This document shows positions 54,482 to 63,557 of a DNA stretch of 64,000 bases, in pieces. This DNA is from Dyella japonica A8. GTDB lineage: Bacteria > Pseudomonadota > Gammaproteobacteria > Xanthomonadales > Rhodanobacteraceae. The translations under genes and the position numbers were made by a program. The notes beneath the pieces were generated by a model. The model was not told the DNA's origin and did no database searches. It saw only the letters and a list, made by a program, of their open reading frames with translations. The DNA lies in contig NZ_CP008884.1 of the NCBI RefSeq assembly GCF_000725385.1, forward strand, positions 1,674,001 through 1,738,000, written 5' to 3'. Positions within the stretch are counted from its first letter, which is position 1. Each line of letters starts with the position of its first letter.

Positions 54482-55171
54482 TCACCGCAGCGTCACTAGT
54501 TGGTCGTCCCGCATGCGCTCCAGGTGTGGCCATGTGTTGTAGGTCACCAGGCTCGGTCCGCGCGAGCCTAGCCGTAGGCGCGTCACGCCCGTGTTCACAA
54601 GTGACCAGCTGAGTTCGAAGGCATGCGACGGATCGGCCTGCAGCAGGGCGCTGGCGATGACGGCGATGGGGCCGCCTGAGGTGAATGCCCAGATCGTATT
54701 CGCCTTGCTTTCGTTGAGTTGTTGCAGGGCATCGAGTACGCCTCGGCGAAAATCGGCCCAGCTGCGCGTGTAGTCCGCATCGTGCGCGCCACTGCTCCAG
54801 CGGTCGAGTGCATCGACAAACAGCTGCTGGAAGGTGCGAAACGGATCGGCCTCCCGCTTCATCGCGGCGAACAGGGCACCCGGTGCGGCGAGATCGGGAC
54901 GCACCCGCGCCAGCAGTTCGACGTGATCGACCTCGTCCAGGCCCGGCATTACGATCGGCCGCGCATCCACGCCCGCCGCTTGTAGACAGGGCAGTGCCGT
55001 GTCGCGATGACGGACGCGCGGGCCCATGGCGACAAGGTCCGGCTTGGCACCGCATTCGGCGAACCACTGACCGAGCAGGGTGGATTGTCGCTCGCCCACG
55101 GGCGATAGCTGGTCATAGTCGTCCGCGTGGAAGCTCGCCTGGCCATGCCGTATCAGCAGCAACTCGCGCAT
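54482..55171 (-). CDS. Histidine phosphatase family protein
   Basis: This 229-residue phosphoglycerate-mutase-like phosphatase starts MRELLLIRHG (phospho-acceptor His9). It keeps QASFHADDYDQLSPVGERQS and a VRHRDTA segment, but where most members have a second catalytic His (VxHGG) it has AFTSGGPIAVI, with Ser replacing His. This occurs in some members of the family next to acyl-CoA dehydrogenase/APH genes, and activity may be reduced or altered. It starts three bases after the APH-like gene. Confidence 0.85.
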   Translation of the reverse strand: MRELLLIRHGQASFHADDYDQLSPVGERQSTLLGQWFAECGAKPDLVAMGPRVRHRDTALPCLQAAGVDARPIVMPGLDEVDHVELLARVRPDLAAPGALFAAMKREADPFRTFQQLFVDALDRWSSGAHDADYTRSWADFRRGVLDALQQLNESKANTIWAFTSGGPIAVIASALLQADPSHAFELSWSLVNTGVTRLRLGSRGPSLVTYNTWPHLERMRDDQLVTLR

Positions 55172-55174
55172 GAC

Positions 55175-56242
55175 TCAGCCCTTGCCCGCGATCAACCGGC
55201 GGCAACGCATGCCCATGTACGTCGCCGCGTCGCCGAAGCCCGCGAATTGCGGGTTGGTGGTCTGGCCCAGTGCATAGCGCCGGTAGATCTGCTGGATGAT
55301 CACCATCAGGCGGAACAGGCCGAAGATTTCATAGAACGGCCAGCGCGAGACGTCCATGCCGGTGCGTTCGCCGTAGGTTGCGACAACCTCGCGGCGGGTG
55401 AGCATGCCCGCCTCGTGCGTGGGCTGGCGACGGAACGACTGGAACACCGGGTCATCGTCCGCCTGCACCCAATAGGCGAGCGAGCTGCCCAGATCCATCA
55501 GCGGGTCGCCGATGGTGGCCAGTTCCCAGTCCAGCACGCCGATGATGTCCAGCGGGTTGTCCGTGGACAGCACGACATTGTCGAAGCGGAAGTCGTTGTG
55601 GATGACGCAGCTGGCGTTGTCGTGCGCGGGCTGGCTGGCATCCAGCCAGGCCATCACGTCCTCGCACGGGTCGGAACCTTCGGTGGCGGCCTGTCGCCAG
55701 CGCTCGCTCCAGCCGGAAACCTGTCGCGCGATATAGCCCTCGCCCTTGCCGAGCTCCTTCAAGCCCGCCTGCGTGGCATCGACCTGATGCAGTTGGATCA
55801 GGCGATCGATGAAGCCAAGGCACAGCGTGCGCACGCCGGCCGGGTCGAGGCCAAGTTCGGGTGGCAGGTCGCGGCGCAGGATGGTGCCGCCGAGGCGCTC
55901 CATGACGTAGAAGTCCTGGCCGATCACGCGTTCGTCGTCGCAGCGCGCCAGAATGGCCGGCACGTAGGGGTAGCTGGCTTTCAGTGCACCCATCACGCGC
56001 GCCTCGCGCATCATGTCGTGCGCGGATTTCGCCTTGGCGCCGCGTGGCGGTCGGCGCAGCACCAGGTCGCGCCCGGGGTAGTGCAGCAGGTAGGTGAGGT
56101 TGGAGGCGCCGCCCGGGAATTGCTGCACGGCGGGCATGCCTTCCAGGCCGTCGATGTGTTGCTTGAGGAAGGTGTCGACACGCTCGATGTCGAAGGCATC
56201 TTCTTCGCGAACGGCGCGTGCCTGGTCCAGGGTGGCGGTCAT
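55175..56242 (-). CDS. APH-like phosphotransferase (ACAD10/11 N-terminal type)
   Basis: This 355-residue aminoglycoside-phosphotransferase/choline-kinase fold protein has QFPGGASNLTYLL, the catalytic loop HNDFRFDNVV and the metal site DWELATIGDP. In animals the same domain is fused to acyl-CoA dehydrogenase in ACAD10 and ACAD11, where it phosphorylates 4-hydroxyacyl-CoA. Here it overlaps an acyl-CoA dehydrogenase gene by ATGA (56239-56242). An analogous role in hydroxy fatty acid breakdown is therefore likely, though the substrate is not shown. It is not an antibiotic resistance gene by this evidence. Confidence 0.85.
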   Translation of the reverse strand: MTATLDQARAVREEDAFDIERVDTFLKQHIDGLEGMPAVQQFPGGASNLTYLLHYPGRDLVLRRPPRGAKAKSAHDMMREARVMGALKASYPYVPAILARCDDERVIGQDFYVMERLGGTILRRDLPPELGLDPAGVRTLCLGFIDRLIQLHQVDATQAGLKELGKGEGYIARQVSGWSERWRQAATEGSDPCEDVMAWLDASQPAHDNASCVIHNDFRFDNVVLSTDNPLDIIGVLDWELATIGDPLMDLGSSLAYWVQADDDPVFQSFRRQPTHEAGMLTRREVVATYGERTGMDVSRWPFYEIFGLFRLMVIIQQIYRRYALGQTTNPQFAGFGDAATYMGMRCRRLIAGKG

Positions 56243-57468
56243 GCGTGGCTCTCCGTGGCGAGCTGTGCCTTGGCTTCGAGCTTGGCGACGACGGCGCGGT
56301 GCACTTCATCCGGGCCGTCGGCCAGTCGCAGCACGCGTGCATGGGCGTAGAGGCGCGCGAGTGGGAAATCATCGCTGAACCCGGCGCCGCCGTGGATCTG
56401 GATGGCGGCGTCAGCGGCCTGTTGCGCTACGGCTGGCACCACCACCTTGATCTGCGAGATCAGGCTGAGCGCGGCCTTGCTGCCATGCGTGTCCAGCGTC
56501 CACGCCGTCTTGAGCGTCAGCAGCCGCGCCTGCTCGATGGCCATGCGCAGGTTGGCGATGATGTCGGCGTTGCCACCCAGCCTGATCAGCGGCTGGCCGA
56601 ACGCCACGCGCGACGCGGCGCGCTGGCAGAGCAGGGACAGGGCGCGCTCGGCCGCGCCCAGCGCGCGCATGCAGTGGTGCACGCGGCCCGGGCCCAGTCG
56701 ACCCTGGGCGATCTCGAAGCCGCGGCCGGGGCCGAGGATCACGTGGGTTGCCGGCAGGCGCACGTTGGCGAAATGCAGTTCGCCATGGCCGGAGGGTTCG
56801 TCATGGTCGTGGAACACGGGGAGCATGCGTTCGATGTGCACGCCCGGTGCATCGAGCGGACAGATCACCATGCTGTGGCGGCGGTGCGGGTCGGCGCCAG
56901 CGTCGCTCAGGCCCATGAAGATGACGAAGCGGCAATGCGGATGGCCCAGCCCCGTCGTCCACCACTTGCGTCCGTTGAGCACCACCTCGTCGCCTTCCAG
57001 CGTGGCGGTGGCGCGCATGTTGGTTGCGTCGGAGGAGGCGACGTCAGGTTCGGTCATGGCGAAACCCGAGCGGATCTCGCCGCGCAGCAGCGGTTCCAGC
57101 CACTGTTCGCGCTGCGCGGCGGAACCGTAGCGGTGCAGCACTTCCATGTTGCCGGTGTCCGGTGCGTTGCAGTTGAACACCTCGGGCGCGATGAACGAGT
57201 GGCCCATGATTTCGGCCAGCGGCGCGTACTCCAGGTTGCTCAGGCCGGGGCCGCCGTCGAGGTCAGGCAGGAACAGGTTCCACAGGCCGGCGTCGCGCGC
57301 CTTCGCCTTGAGCTGTTCCATCACCGTAGGTTGGCGCCACTGGCGATGGTCGGCGCCACCGGCAAGTTGCGACGCATAGACCGGTTCGGCGGGAACCACC
57401 TCCTCGCGCATGAAGCGCTTGAGGCGTTCGGTGAGTTCGCGCGTGCGTTCGGAAGGGGCGAAATCCAT
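56239..57468 (-). CDS. Acyl-CoA dehydrogenase (ACAD10/11-like)
   Basis: The start at 57468 (MDFAPSERTREL, after AGGAG) gives 409 residues. It has the FAD-binding FAMTEPDVASSDATN, WWTTGLGHPHC, the RVHHCMRALGAAERAL helix and the C-terminal DGPDEVHR segment typical of the ACAD10/11 branch. It oxidises acyl-CoA to enoyl-CoA with electrons passed to ETF. It is the first gene of the minus-strand block and diverges from a LysR-type gene that is the likely regulator. Confidence 0.92.
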   Translation of the reverse strand: MDFAPSERTRELTERLKRFMREEVVPAEPVYASQLAGGADHRQWRQPTVMEQLKAKARDAGLWNLFLPDLDGGPGLSNLEYAPLAEIMGHSFIAPEVFNCNAPDTGNMEVLHRYGSAAQREQWLEPLLRGEIRSGFAMTEPDVASSDATNMRATATLEGDEVVLNGRKWWTTGLGHPHCRFVIFMGLSDAGADPHRRHSMVICPLDAPGVHIERMLPVFHDHDEPSGHGELHFANVRLPATHVILGPGRGFEIAQGRLGPGRVHHCMRALGAAERALSLLCQRAASRVAFGQPLIRLGGNADIIANLRMAIEQARLLTLKTAWTLDTHGSKAALSLISQIKVVVPAVAQQAADAAIQIHGGAGFSDDFPLARLYAHARVLRLADGPDEVHRAVVAKLEAKAQLATESHA

Positions 57469-57558
57469 GGCGGGTCTCCTCAACTCTGGTCCAGCGTACG
57501 CCTCGTGCAGCCGATTATTGAAATGAATATGCTTTATGGGTGTGCATTAATCCCGTGA
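57469..57558. promoter_or_regulatory. Divergent promoter region, acyl-CoA dehydrogenase / LysR
   Basis: A 90-base gap with an AT-rich core at 57513-57545 that stands out from the GC-rich surroundings. ATTATT-GAA-ATGAAT (57514-57528) is an imperfect inverted repeat that fits the T-N11-A pattern of LysR-type sites. It is the probable binding site of the neighbouring regulator. Confidence 0.45.
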
Positions 57559-58491
57559 ATGGGCATGGCCATGGAACGCGATAGCCGGATCGATCTGAAC
57601 CTGTTCCGCGTCCTCGACGCGATCTACACGCAAGGGGGCGTCAGCGCGGCGGCGCGCGTGCTGCACCTGACCCAGCCGGCAGTGACGCATGCGCTGCGGC
57701 GCCTGCGCGATCAGCTGGGCGATCCGCTGTTCGTGCGGCAGGGCAATCATCTGCTGCCCACCGACAAGGTGCGCGCGATGATGCCCGCGGTGCAGGCGCA
57801 CCTGAAGGGGCTGCTGGCGAGCACCCACGCGCAGCCGACGTTCGACCCCTCGCGCCTGCAGATGGCATTTTTCACTGGCTTTCGCGACATCCTTGAATCG
57901 ATCGTGCTGCCGGGGTTGATGGCGAGCATCGGCCGCGAAGCGCCTGGCGTGCGCGTGGTGAGCCGGCGCGTGGCCGCCGACGAGGTGGAGCGCGAGCTGG
58001 GCACCGGCGCGCTGGATCTGGCCGTGGACCGGCCGTTGCGGGCCGGCGAGCGCATCTCGCACCGGCGCCTGCTGGATGAGACGCTGGCGGTGGTGATGCG
58101 CCGTGATCACCCGCTGGCCGGCCAGCTGCGCCGCGGTGATTACTTTGCCGCGCAGCATGTCACCGTGTCCCCGCTGGGTGAGGCCAGCGCGCTGGATACC
58201 TTGCTGGGGCAGAACGGCCTGTTCCGTGAGGTGCGGATGGTCGCACAGCATTATTTTTCCGCGTGCGAGATCGCCGCCGCCAGCGACCTCTTGCTGACTG
58301 TACCCAAGGCCTATGCCGATCACCTCGCCCGGCTGCTGCCCATGGCGTCACAGCCGTTGCCTATCCGGCTCAAGGCCATTCCCATCCTGGCCTACTGGCA
58401 CGATTCCAAGGACGGCGACCAGGCCCATCGTTGGTTTCGTGAACGTCTCGTCAAGTCCATTACCGCCGCCATGCGGGCATCGTCGACGTGA
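57559..58491 (+). CDS. LysR family transcriptional regulator
   Basis: 310 residues from the first of three close ATG codons (57559, 57565, 57571). The helix-turn-helix is RIDLNLFRVLDAIYTQGGVSAAARVLHLTQPAVTHALRRLRDQLGDPLFVR, of the NodD/PcpR/LeuO-like branch that begins IDLNLFRVLDA. A C-terminal substrate-binding domain follows. By position it controls the divergent acyl-CoA dehydrogenase operon. Confidence 0.9.
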   Translation: MGMAMERDSRIDLNLFRVLDAIYTQGGVSAAARVLHLTQPAVTHALRRLRDQLGDPLFVRQGNHLLPTDKVRAMMPAVQAHLKGLLASTHAQPTFDPSRLQMAFFTGFRDILESIVLPGLMASIGREAPGVRVVSRRVAADEVERELGTGALDLAVDRPLRAGERISHRRLLDETLAVVMRRDHPLAGQLRRGDYFAAQHVTVSPLGEASALDTLLGQNGLFREVRMVAQHYFSACEIAAASDLLLTVPKAYADHLARLLPMASQPLPIRLKAIPILAYWHDSKDGDQAHRWFRERLVKSITAAMRASST

Positions 58492-58624
58492 CTTGCGAGT
58501 GACACGCCGGGGAGCGCACGATTCAGGCTACGGCGCCGCGCGATCCCCGCTGCACGCGCCGAGATGATCCCAGGACGCGCCTGGCGGCTTGCCGCCGGGC
58601 CGCCGCCATGACGAGGTGTCTTGC

Positions 58625-60301
58625 ATGTCCGAGCAGTCGCCAGCCCCCGAGGTCGTCTACGACCCCACAGATCCGATGAACCGCAAGGAGCAGATGTTCC
58701 CGCGCCTGGATCCGTCCATGGTCCGGCGCATCGCCGCCTATGGGCAGGAGGAACGCATCCCGGCAGGCACCATGCTGTTCGAACGTGGCCAGCGCGGGGT
58801 GGATTTCTTCCTCGTGCTCGATGGCCTGGTGGAAGTCTTCACGCCCGACAAGCACGGCCAGATCCACATCTTCACCATGTACTCGGCGCGCCAGTTCAGC
58901 GGCGAGATGAACATGTTCAACAAGCGCGCCGTGATGGCGTCGGCGCGCACGGCGATGGACTGCCATATCCTGCGCGTGCGCTCGGACGATTTCCGCCGCA
59001 TGGTGGCCGCCGAAGCGGATATCAGCGAAATCATCATGCGCGCCTTCATCCTGCGCCGCGTGGGCCTGATCCGCATGGGCTACGGCGGCGTGGTGCTGGT
59101 GGGGCCGGGACACAGCGCCGATACGTTGCGGCTGGAGCGCTTCCTGGTGCGCAACGGCTACCCGCATCGCACCATCGATACGGAGACCGATCCGGAGGCC
59201 GACGGCTTCATCGAATGCTTTCAGCTGACGCATCAGCAGCTGCCGGTGGTGATCTGCCCGGAGCATTGTTTCCTGCAGAACCCGAGCACCTCGGAACTGG
59301 CCGACGAGCTGGGCCTCACCGAAACCATCGATCCGGACTATGTGTACGACGTGGTGGTGGCTGGCGCGGGTCCGGCGGGCCTGGCGGCCGCCGTGTACGC
59401 CGCCTCGGAAGGGCTTTCCACCATCGTGGTGGAAGGCGTTGCGCCGGGCGGGCAGGCGGGCACGTCGTCGAAGATCGAAAACTATCTGGGCTTCCCCACC
59501 GGCATCTCCGGGCAGGCGCTGGCGGGACGCGCCCAGGCGCAGGCGCAGAAGTTCGGCGCGCGGCTGGCGATCTCGCGGCAGGCGGCCGGCATCGACTGCT
59601 CGGTGCAGCCGTACCGCCTTTTCCTTGACGATGGGCAGAGCCTGCAGGCGCGCGCGGTGATCGTCGCCACCGGTGCGCGTTATCGGAAGCTCGACGTGCC
59701 GGGCTACACCCAGTTCGAAGGCGCGGGCATCCACTATGCGTGTACGGCGATGGAAGGCCAGTTGTGCAGGGACGGCGAGGTGATCGTCGTCGGTGGCGGC
59801 AATTCCGCCGGACAGGCGGCGGTATTCCTGTCGCGCATCGCTTCGCACGTGCATGTGCTGGTGCGTTCGTCGGGCCTGGCCGCCACCATGTCCGATTACC
59901 TGGTGCAGCGCATCCTGCAGTCATCCTCGATCACGTTGCATACGCACAGCGAAATCGTCGGGCTGGCCGGCGACGGCCGGCTGAGCGAAGTGACATGGCA
60001 GCACAGCGAAACCGGCGAACAGACCACGCGCCACATCAACAATGTGTTCGTGATGATCGGCGCGGAGCCCAACACCGACTGGCTGAAGGATTGCCTCGCT
60101 CTCGACAGCAAGGGTTTCGTGCTCACCGGCCGCTGCGCGCAGGGCCATCTGCTTGAATCGCCCTATGCCACGACCAAGCCCGGCATCTTCGCGGTGGGCG
60201 ACGTGCGCTCGGGATCGGTCAAGCGTGTGGCGTCGAGCGTGGGCGAGGGCTCGGTAGTGATCCAGGCGGTGCATCGCTACCTGGCGCCCTCGCAAGTCTG
60301 A
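58625..60301 (+). CDS. Cyclic nucleotide-binding / thioredoxin reductase-like fusion
   Basis: The start at 58625 ([13 protein letters not shown]) gives 558 residues. Residues about 25-145 are a CRP-type cyclic nucleotide-binding domain ([34 protein letters not shown]). About 150-230 look like a thioredoxin/glutaredoxin fold ([19 protein letters not shown]). About 235-558 are a two-domain flavoprotein like thioredoxin reductase, with FAD-binding [25 protein letters not shown] and the C-terminal [18 protein letters not shown]. Where thioredoxin reductase has the redox pair CATC, this protein has C373-T-A-M, so only one cysteine remains and normal thioredoxin reduction is unlikely. Its partner is unknown. 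Confidence 0.88.
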   Translation: MSEQSPAPEVVYDPTDPMNRKEQMFPRLDPSMVRRIAAYGQEERIPAGTMLFERGQRGVDFFLVLDGLVEVFTPDKHGQIHIFTMYSARQFSGEMNMFNKRAVMASARTAMDCHILRVRSDDFRRMVAAEADISEIIMRAFILRRVGLIRMGYGGVVLVGPGHSADTLRLERFLVRNGYPHRTIDTETDPEADGFIECFQLTHQQLPVVICPEHCFLQNPSTSELADELGLTETIDPDYVYDVVVAGAGPAGLAAAVYAASEGLSTIVVEGVAPGGQAGTSSKIENYLGFPTGISGQALAGRAQAQAQKFGARLAISRQAAGIDCSVQPYRLFLDDGQSLQARAVIVATGARYRKLDVPGYTQFEGAGIHYACTAMEGQLCRDGEVIVVGGGNSAGQAAVFLSRIASHVHVLVRSSGLAATMSDYLVQRILQSSSITLHTHSEIVGLAGDGRLSEVTWQHSETGEQTTRHINNVFVMIGAEPNTDWLKDCLALDSKGFVLTGRCAQGHLLESPYATTKPGIFAVGDVRSGSVKRVASSVGEGSVVIQAVHRYLAPSQV

Positions 60302-60407
60302 CGACGCGGGCATTGGCTCTACACTGTGGCTTCCTCTGTTCGGGAAGCCGCGATGCCAGGCCGTTCGTACCAAGCTGTTTTTTCTTCCCTGCCGGGGTCT
60401 GCTGCGC

Positions 60408-61229
60408 ATGGCTGAGGTAAGGGAGGTCATTGCCGACGCGGCGGGCACGCTGGGCGACCGCCTGGAAGCGGAACTGCTGCTGGTCCACGTGCTGGGCAAG
60501 CCGCGCAGCTGGCTGATCGCGCATGCCGACGATGGGTTGGGTGAGGCTGAAGCTTCGGCGTTCGCCGCGTTGGTGCAGCGCCGCCGCCATGGTGAGCCGG
60601 TGGCGTATATCACGGGACACCGTGGCTTCTGGACGCTCGAGCTGGAAGTCACGCCCGCTACGCTGATCCCGCGCCCGGAAACCGAATTGCTGGTGGAGCT
60701 GGCCCTCGCGCGGATGACGTCGCGCGCGCGCGTGGTGGACCTGGGCACGGGCAGTGGTGCCATCGCGCTGTCGATCGCGCGCGAAAGCCCTGCGGCCAGC
60801 GTCGTCGCCACCGATGCCAGCGCCGACGCGCTCGCCGTGGCGCAGCGCAACGGTGAGCGGCACGGCATTCGCAACGTGCGTTTTGTGCAGGGTGACTGGC
60901 TTGCGCCACTGGCGGGCGAACGTTTTGATCTGATCGTGTCCAACCCGCCGTACATCGAGGCGGACGATGCGCACCTGCGGCAGGGCGATCTTCGCTTTGA
61001 GCCCGCCTCTGCGCTGGCCTCCGGCGTGGACGGTCTTGATGACATCCGTCGCATCGTCGCGCAGGCGCGCCAGCATCTGGAGCCGGGTGGATGGCTGCTG
61101 ATGGAGCACGGCTGGAACCAGGGTTCCGCTGTGCGCGAGATACTTTCGTCCGCGGGGTATCGTGACGTGCTTACCGTGCAGGACCTGGAGCAGCGGGATC
61201 GCGTGAGTGGTGGTGTCTGGGGCGGGTGA
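60408..61229 (+). CDS. prmC: Release factor glutamine methyltransferase PrmC
   Basis: This SAM-dependent enzyme methylates the glutamine of the GGQ motif in release factors RF1 and RF2. The 273 residues have the N-terminal helical domain, [18 protein letters not shown], the SAM-binding [16 protein letters not shown] and the catalytic N179-P-P-Y motif in [12 protein letters not shown]. prfA is not adjacent here. The gene is convergent with dxs. Confidence 0.95.
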   Translation: MAEVREVIADAAGTLGDRLEAELLLVHVLGKPRSWLIAHADDGLGEAEASAFAALVQRRRHGEPVAYITGHRGFWTLELEVTPATLIPRPETELLVELALARMTSRARVVDLGTGSGAIALSIARESPAASVVATDASADALAVAQRNGERHGIRNVRFVQGDWLAPLAGERFDLIVSNPPYIEADDAHLRQGDLRFEPASALASGVDGLDDIRRIVAQARQHLEPGGWLLMEHGWNQGSAVREILSSAGYRDVLTVQDLEQRDRVSGGVWGG

Positions 61230-61267
61230 CGGCTTTGTGGCTGACTGACGCCTGCATCCATGCCTCC

Positions 61268-61400
61268 CCGTCATTCCGGCGCAGGCCGGAATCCAGTAGC
61301 GAATACGTTGAGTGGTCGCGATAGTCGTCGATGTTCTTGGGTGGCTTCGCGAAAACCACATACAGCGGCCACTGGATTCCGGCCTGCGCCGGAATGACGG
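61268..61400. repeat. Palindrome of the GTCATTCCGGC type
   Basis: The left arm 61268-61296 (CCGTCATTCCGGCG, CAGGCCGGAATCCAG) is the exact reverse complement of the right arm 61372-61400, with a longer spacer of 75 bases. The small stem here is TTCCGGC...GCCGGAA, where the copy at 54.4 kb has TTCCCGC...GCGGGAA, a paired change. It lies between the convergent prmC and dxs genes. Confidence 0.9.
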
Positions 61401-61460
61401 TGAGGGGAAAGGGACGGTGAGGGGAAGGGGGGCTGGATGGGATCGCGGACAGGCTCCACC

Positions 61461-61499
61461 CCAACAAAAACGCCGCGCAATGCGCGGCGTTTTTGTTGG
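61461..61499. terminator. Bidirectional intrinsic terminator between prmC and dxs
   Basis: A 19-bp stem CCAACAAAAACGCCGCGCA / TGCGCGGCGTTTTTGTTGG has an A-run on one side and a T-run on the other, so it can end transcripts from both prmC and dxs. It starts 20 bases after the dxs stop. Confidence 0.9.
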
Positions 61500-61518
61500 G
61501 CCAGAAGACGCTGAAAAC

Positions 61519-63409
61519 TCAGGCCGTAACCTGACTCCGCGTCCCCACATGCGGGAACCGCGCACGGATCGCATGACGGATGCTCGGCAGGTCGAGCCCG
61601 GCCATGGTGAGCACTTCCTCGCGGCTGCCGTGTTCGAGGTACACGTCCGGCAGGCCCAGGTGCAGGATCGGCTTGACGATGCCGTGCGCCGCCAGGCATT
61701 CGGCCACGCCACTGCCCGCACCGCCGGCCACGGCGTTGTCTTCCAGCGTCACGAACGCGTCGTGGGTGCGCGCCAGTTCGAGGATCATCGCCCTCGTCCA
61801 GCGGCTTCACGAAGCGCATGTTCACCAGTGTCGCATCCATCTCGGCGGCGATCTCCGTCGCCGGGGCGAGCATCGCGCCAAAGCTGAGCAGCGCAAGGCC
61901 ATGGCCGCGGCGGCGCAGTTCCGCCTTGCCGATCGGCAGCGTTTCCAGCTCCCGCTGCAATGGCACGCCGAGGCCGGTGCCACGCGGATAGCGGATGGCG
62001 GCCGGGCCGGGATGCTCGAAACCGGTGGTGAGCATCATGCGGCATTCGTTTTCGTCTGCCGGCGCCATGACCACCATGTTCGGCAGGCAGCGCAGATAGG
62101 TCAGGTCGAAGCTGCCCGAGTGCGTGGCGCCGTCCGGGCCGACCACGCCGGCACGGTCGATGGCGAACGTCACGTCCAGGTTCTGGATCGACACGTCGTG
62201 GATGGCCTGGTCGTACGCACGCTGCAGGAAGGTGGAATAAATCGCCACTACCGGCTTGGCGCCTTCGCAGGCCATGCCCGCGGCCAGCGTTACCGCGTGC
62301 TGCTCGGCAATCGCCACGTCGAAGTAGCGCTGCGGGTATTCCCGGGAGAAGCGCACCAGGCCGGAGCCTTCGCGCATGGCTGGCGTGATGCCCAGCAGGC
62401 GTTCGTCGGCGGCGGCCATGTCGCACAGCCAGTCGCTGAAGATATCGGTATAGGTGGGCTTGGACGGGCCGGATTTCTTCACCAGGCCGGCCTGCGGATC
62501 GAACGGACCCACCGCGTGGTATTCGATCTGCGCCTGCTCGGCCGGGGCGTAGCCCTTGCCCTTGGTGGTGATCACGTGCAGCAGCTGCGGGCCGGGCAGG
62601 TTCTTCACCGTGCGCAGCGCGGCAAGCAGCTGCGGAATATTGTGGCCGTCGATGGGGCCGGTGTAGTGGAAGCCCAGTTCCTCGAACAGCGTGCTGGGCA
62701 CGATCATGCCCTTGGCGTGCTCTTCCCAGCGCTTGAAGAAGCGGCCGAAGAACGACTGCCGGGGAATCGCCTTTTTCGCGCGCTCACGCAGCGCGTTGAG
62801 GCGGCGGCTGGACATGGCGCGCGCGGCCATCTTGGTCAGCGCGCCGACGTTCTCGCTGATCGACATGCCGTTGTCGTTGAACACGACCAGCATGTCCGGT
62901 TCCGCATCGCCGCCGTGGTTGAGCGCTTCGAAGGCCATGCCGGCGGTCATCGCGCCGTCGCCGATCACGGCGACGACCTTGCGGTGGTCGCCCTTGCGCT
63001 GCGCGGCGATGGCCATGCCCAGGGCGGCCGAGATCGAGGTGGACGAATGGCCCACGCCGAAGGTGTCGTACTCGCTTTCCTCGCGACGCGGGAACGGCGC
63101 CAGGCCGTCCTTCTTCTTGATCGTGGTGATACGGTCGCGGCGGCCGGTGAGAATCTTGTGCGGGTAGCACTGGTGGCCCACGTCCCACACCAGGCGGTCG
63201 ACCGGCGTGTCGAACACGTGGTGCAGGGCGACTGTCAGTTCCACCACACCCAGGCCGGCGCCGAAATGTCCGCCGGAGCTGGCGACGGACTCGATCAGGA
63301 ATTGGCGCAGTTCGTCGGCGACGGCGGGCAGCTCCTCGTCGGAGATCTTGCGCAGGTCGGCCGGCGTCTCGATGGTCGCCAGATGGGGGTAGCGGGACAG
63401 GTCGGTCAT
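61519..63409 (-). CDS. dxs: 1-deoxy-D-xylulose-5-phosphate synthase, disrupted by a one-base frameshift
   Basis: DXS condenses pyruvate and glyceraldehyde-3-phosphate using thiamine diphosphate, the first step of the MEP isoprenoid pathway. The gene begins at 63409 ([20 protein letters not shown]) and carries [21 protein letters not shown], the TPP motif [16 protein letters not shown] with a following [24 protein letters not shown] and [16 protein letters not shown]. At MRFVKPLDE the frame breaks: the natural continuation [21 protein letters not shown] lies in another frame, down to 61519. One base too many (CCC at 61791-61793) explains it; the span is 1891 bases, 630 codons plus one. Without the shift the product would be 629 residues, the normal length. 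Confidence 0.92.
61791..61793. other. Frameshift site in dxs
   Basis: On the coding strand GACGAGGGCGATGATC should read GACGAGGCGATGATC to give DEAMI. The extra G in a GGG run (CCC on the plus strand) shifts the frame and adds about 170 unrelated residues before a stop at 61271. Short homopolymer errors of this kind are common in sequencing, so the lesion may not be real. Confidence 0.85.
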
Positions 63410-63557
63410 CTGCGTATTGTTGGACCAGCGAGGGGGCGGGGCAAGGGCGGCCGGGTGAAAACTTGCGGGCCGGTCCGAGCCTGGGCGCCGGGACGGTTCA
63501 GCCGGGATTCCCAGGCCGACGGGCGGGTTGACCGCCCGAATGGCGCTACTTCCCGGC

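Noticed and set aside
55175..56242. An aminoglycoside resistance gene
   Set aside because: The APH fold is shared by many kinases, and the overlap with an acyl-CoA dehydrogenase gene points to metabolism, not resistance.
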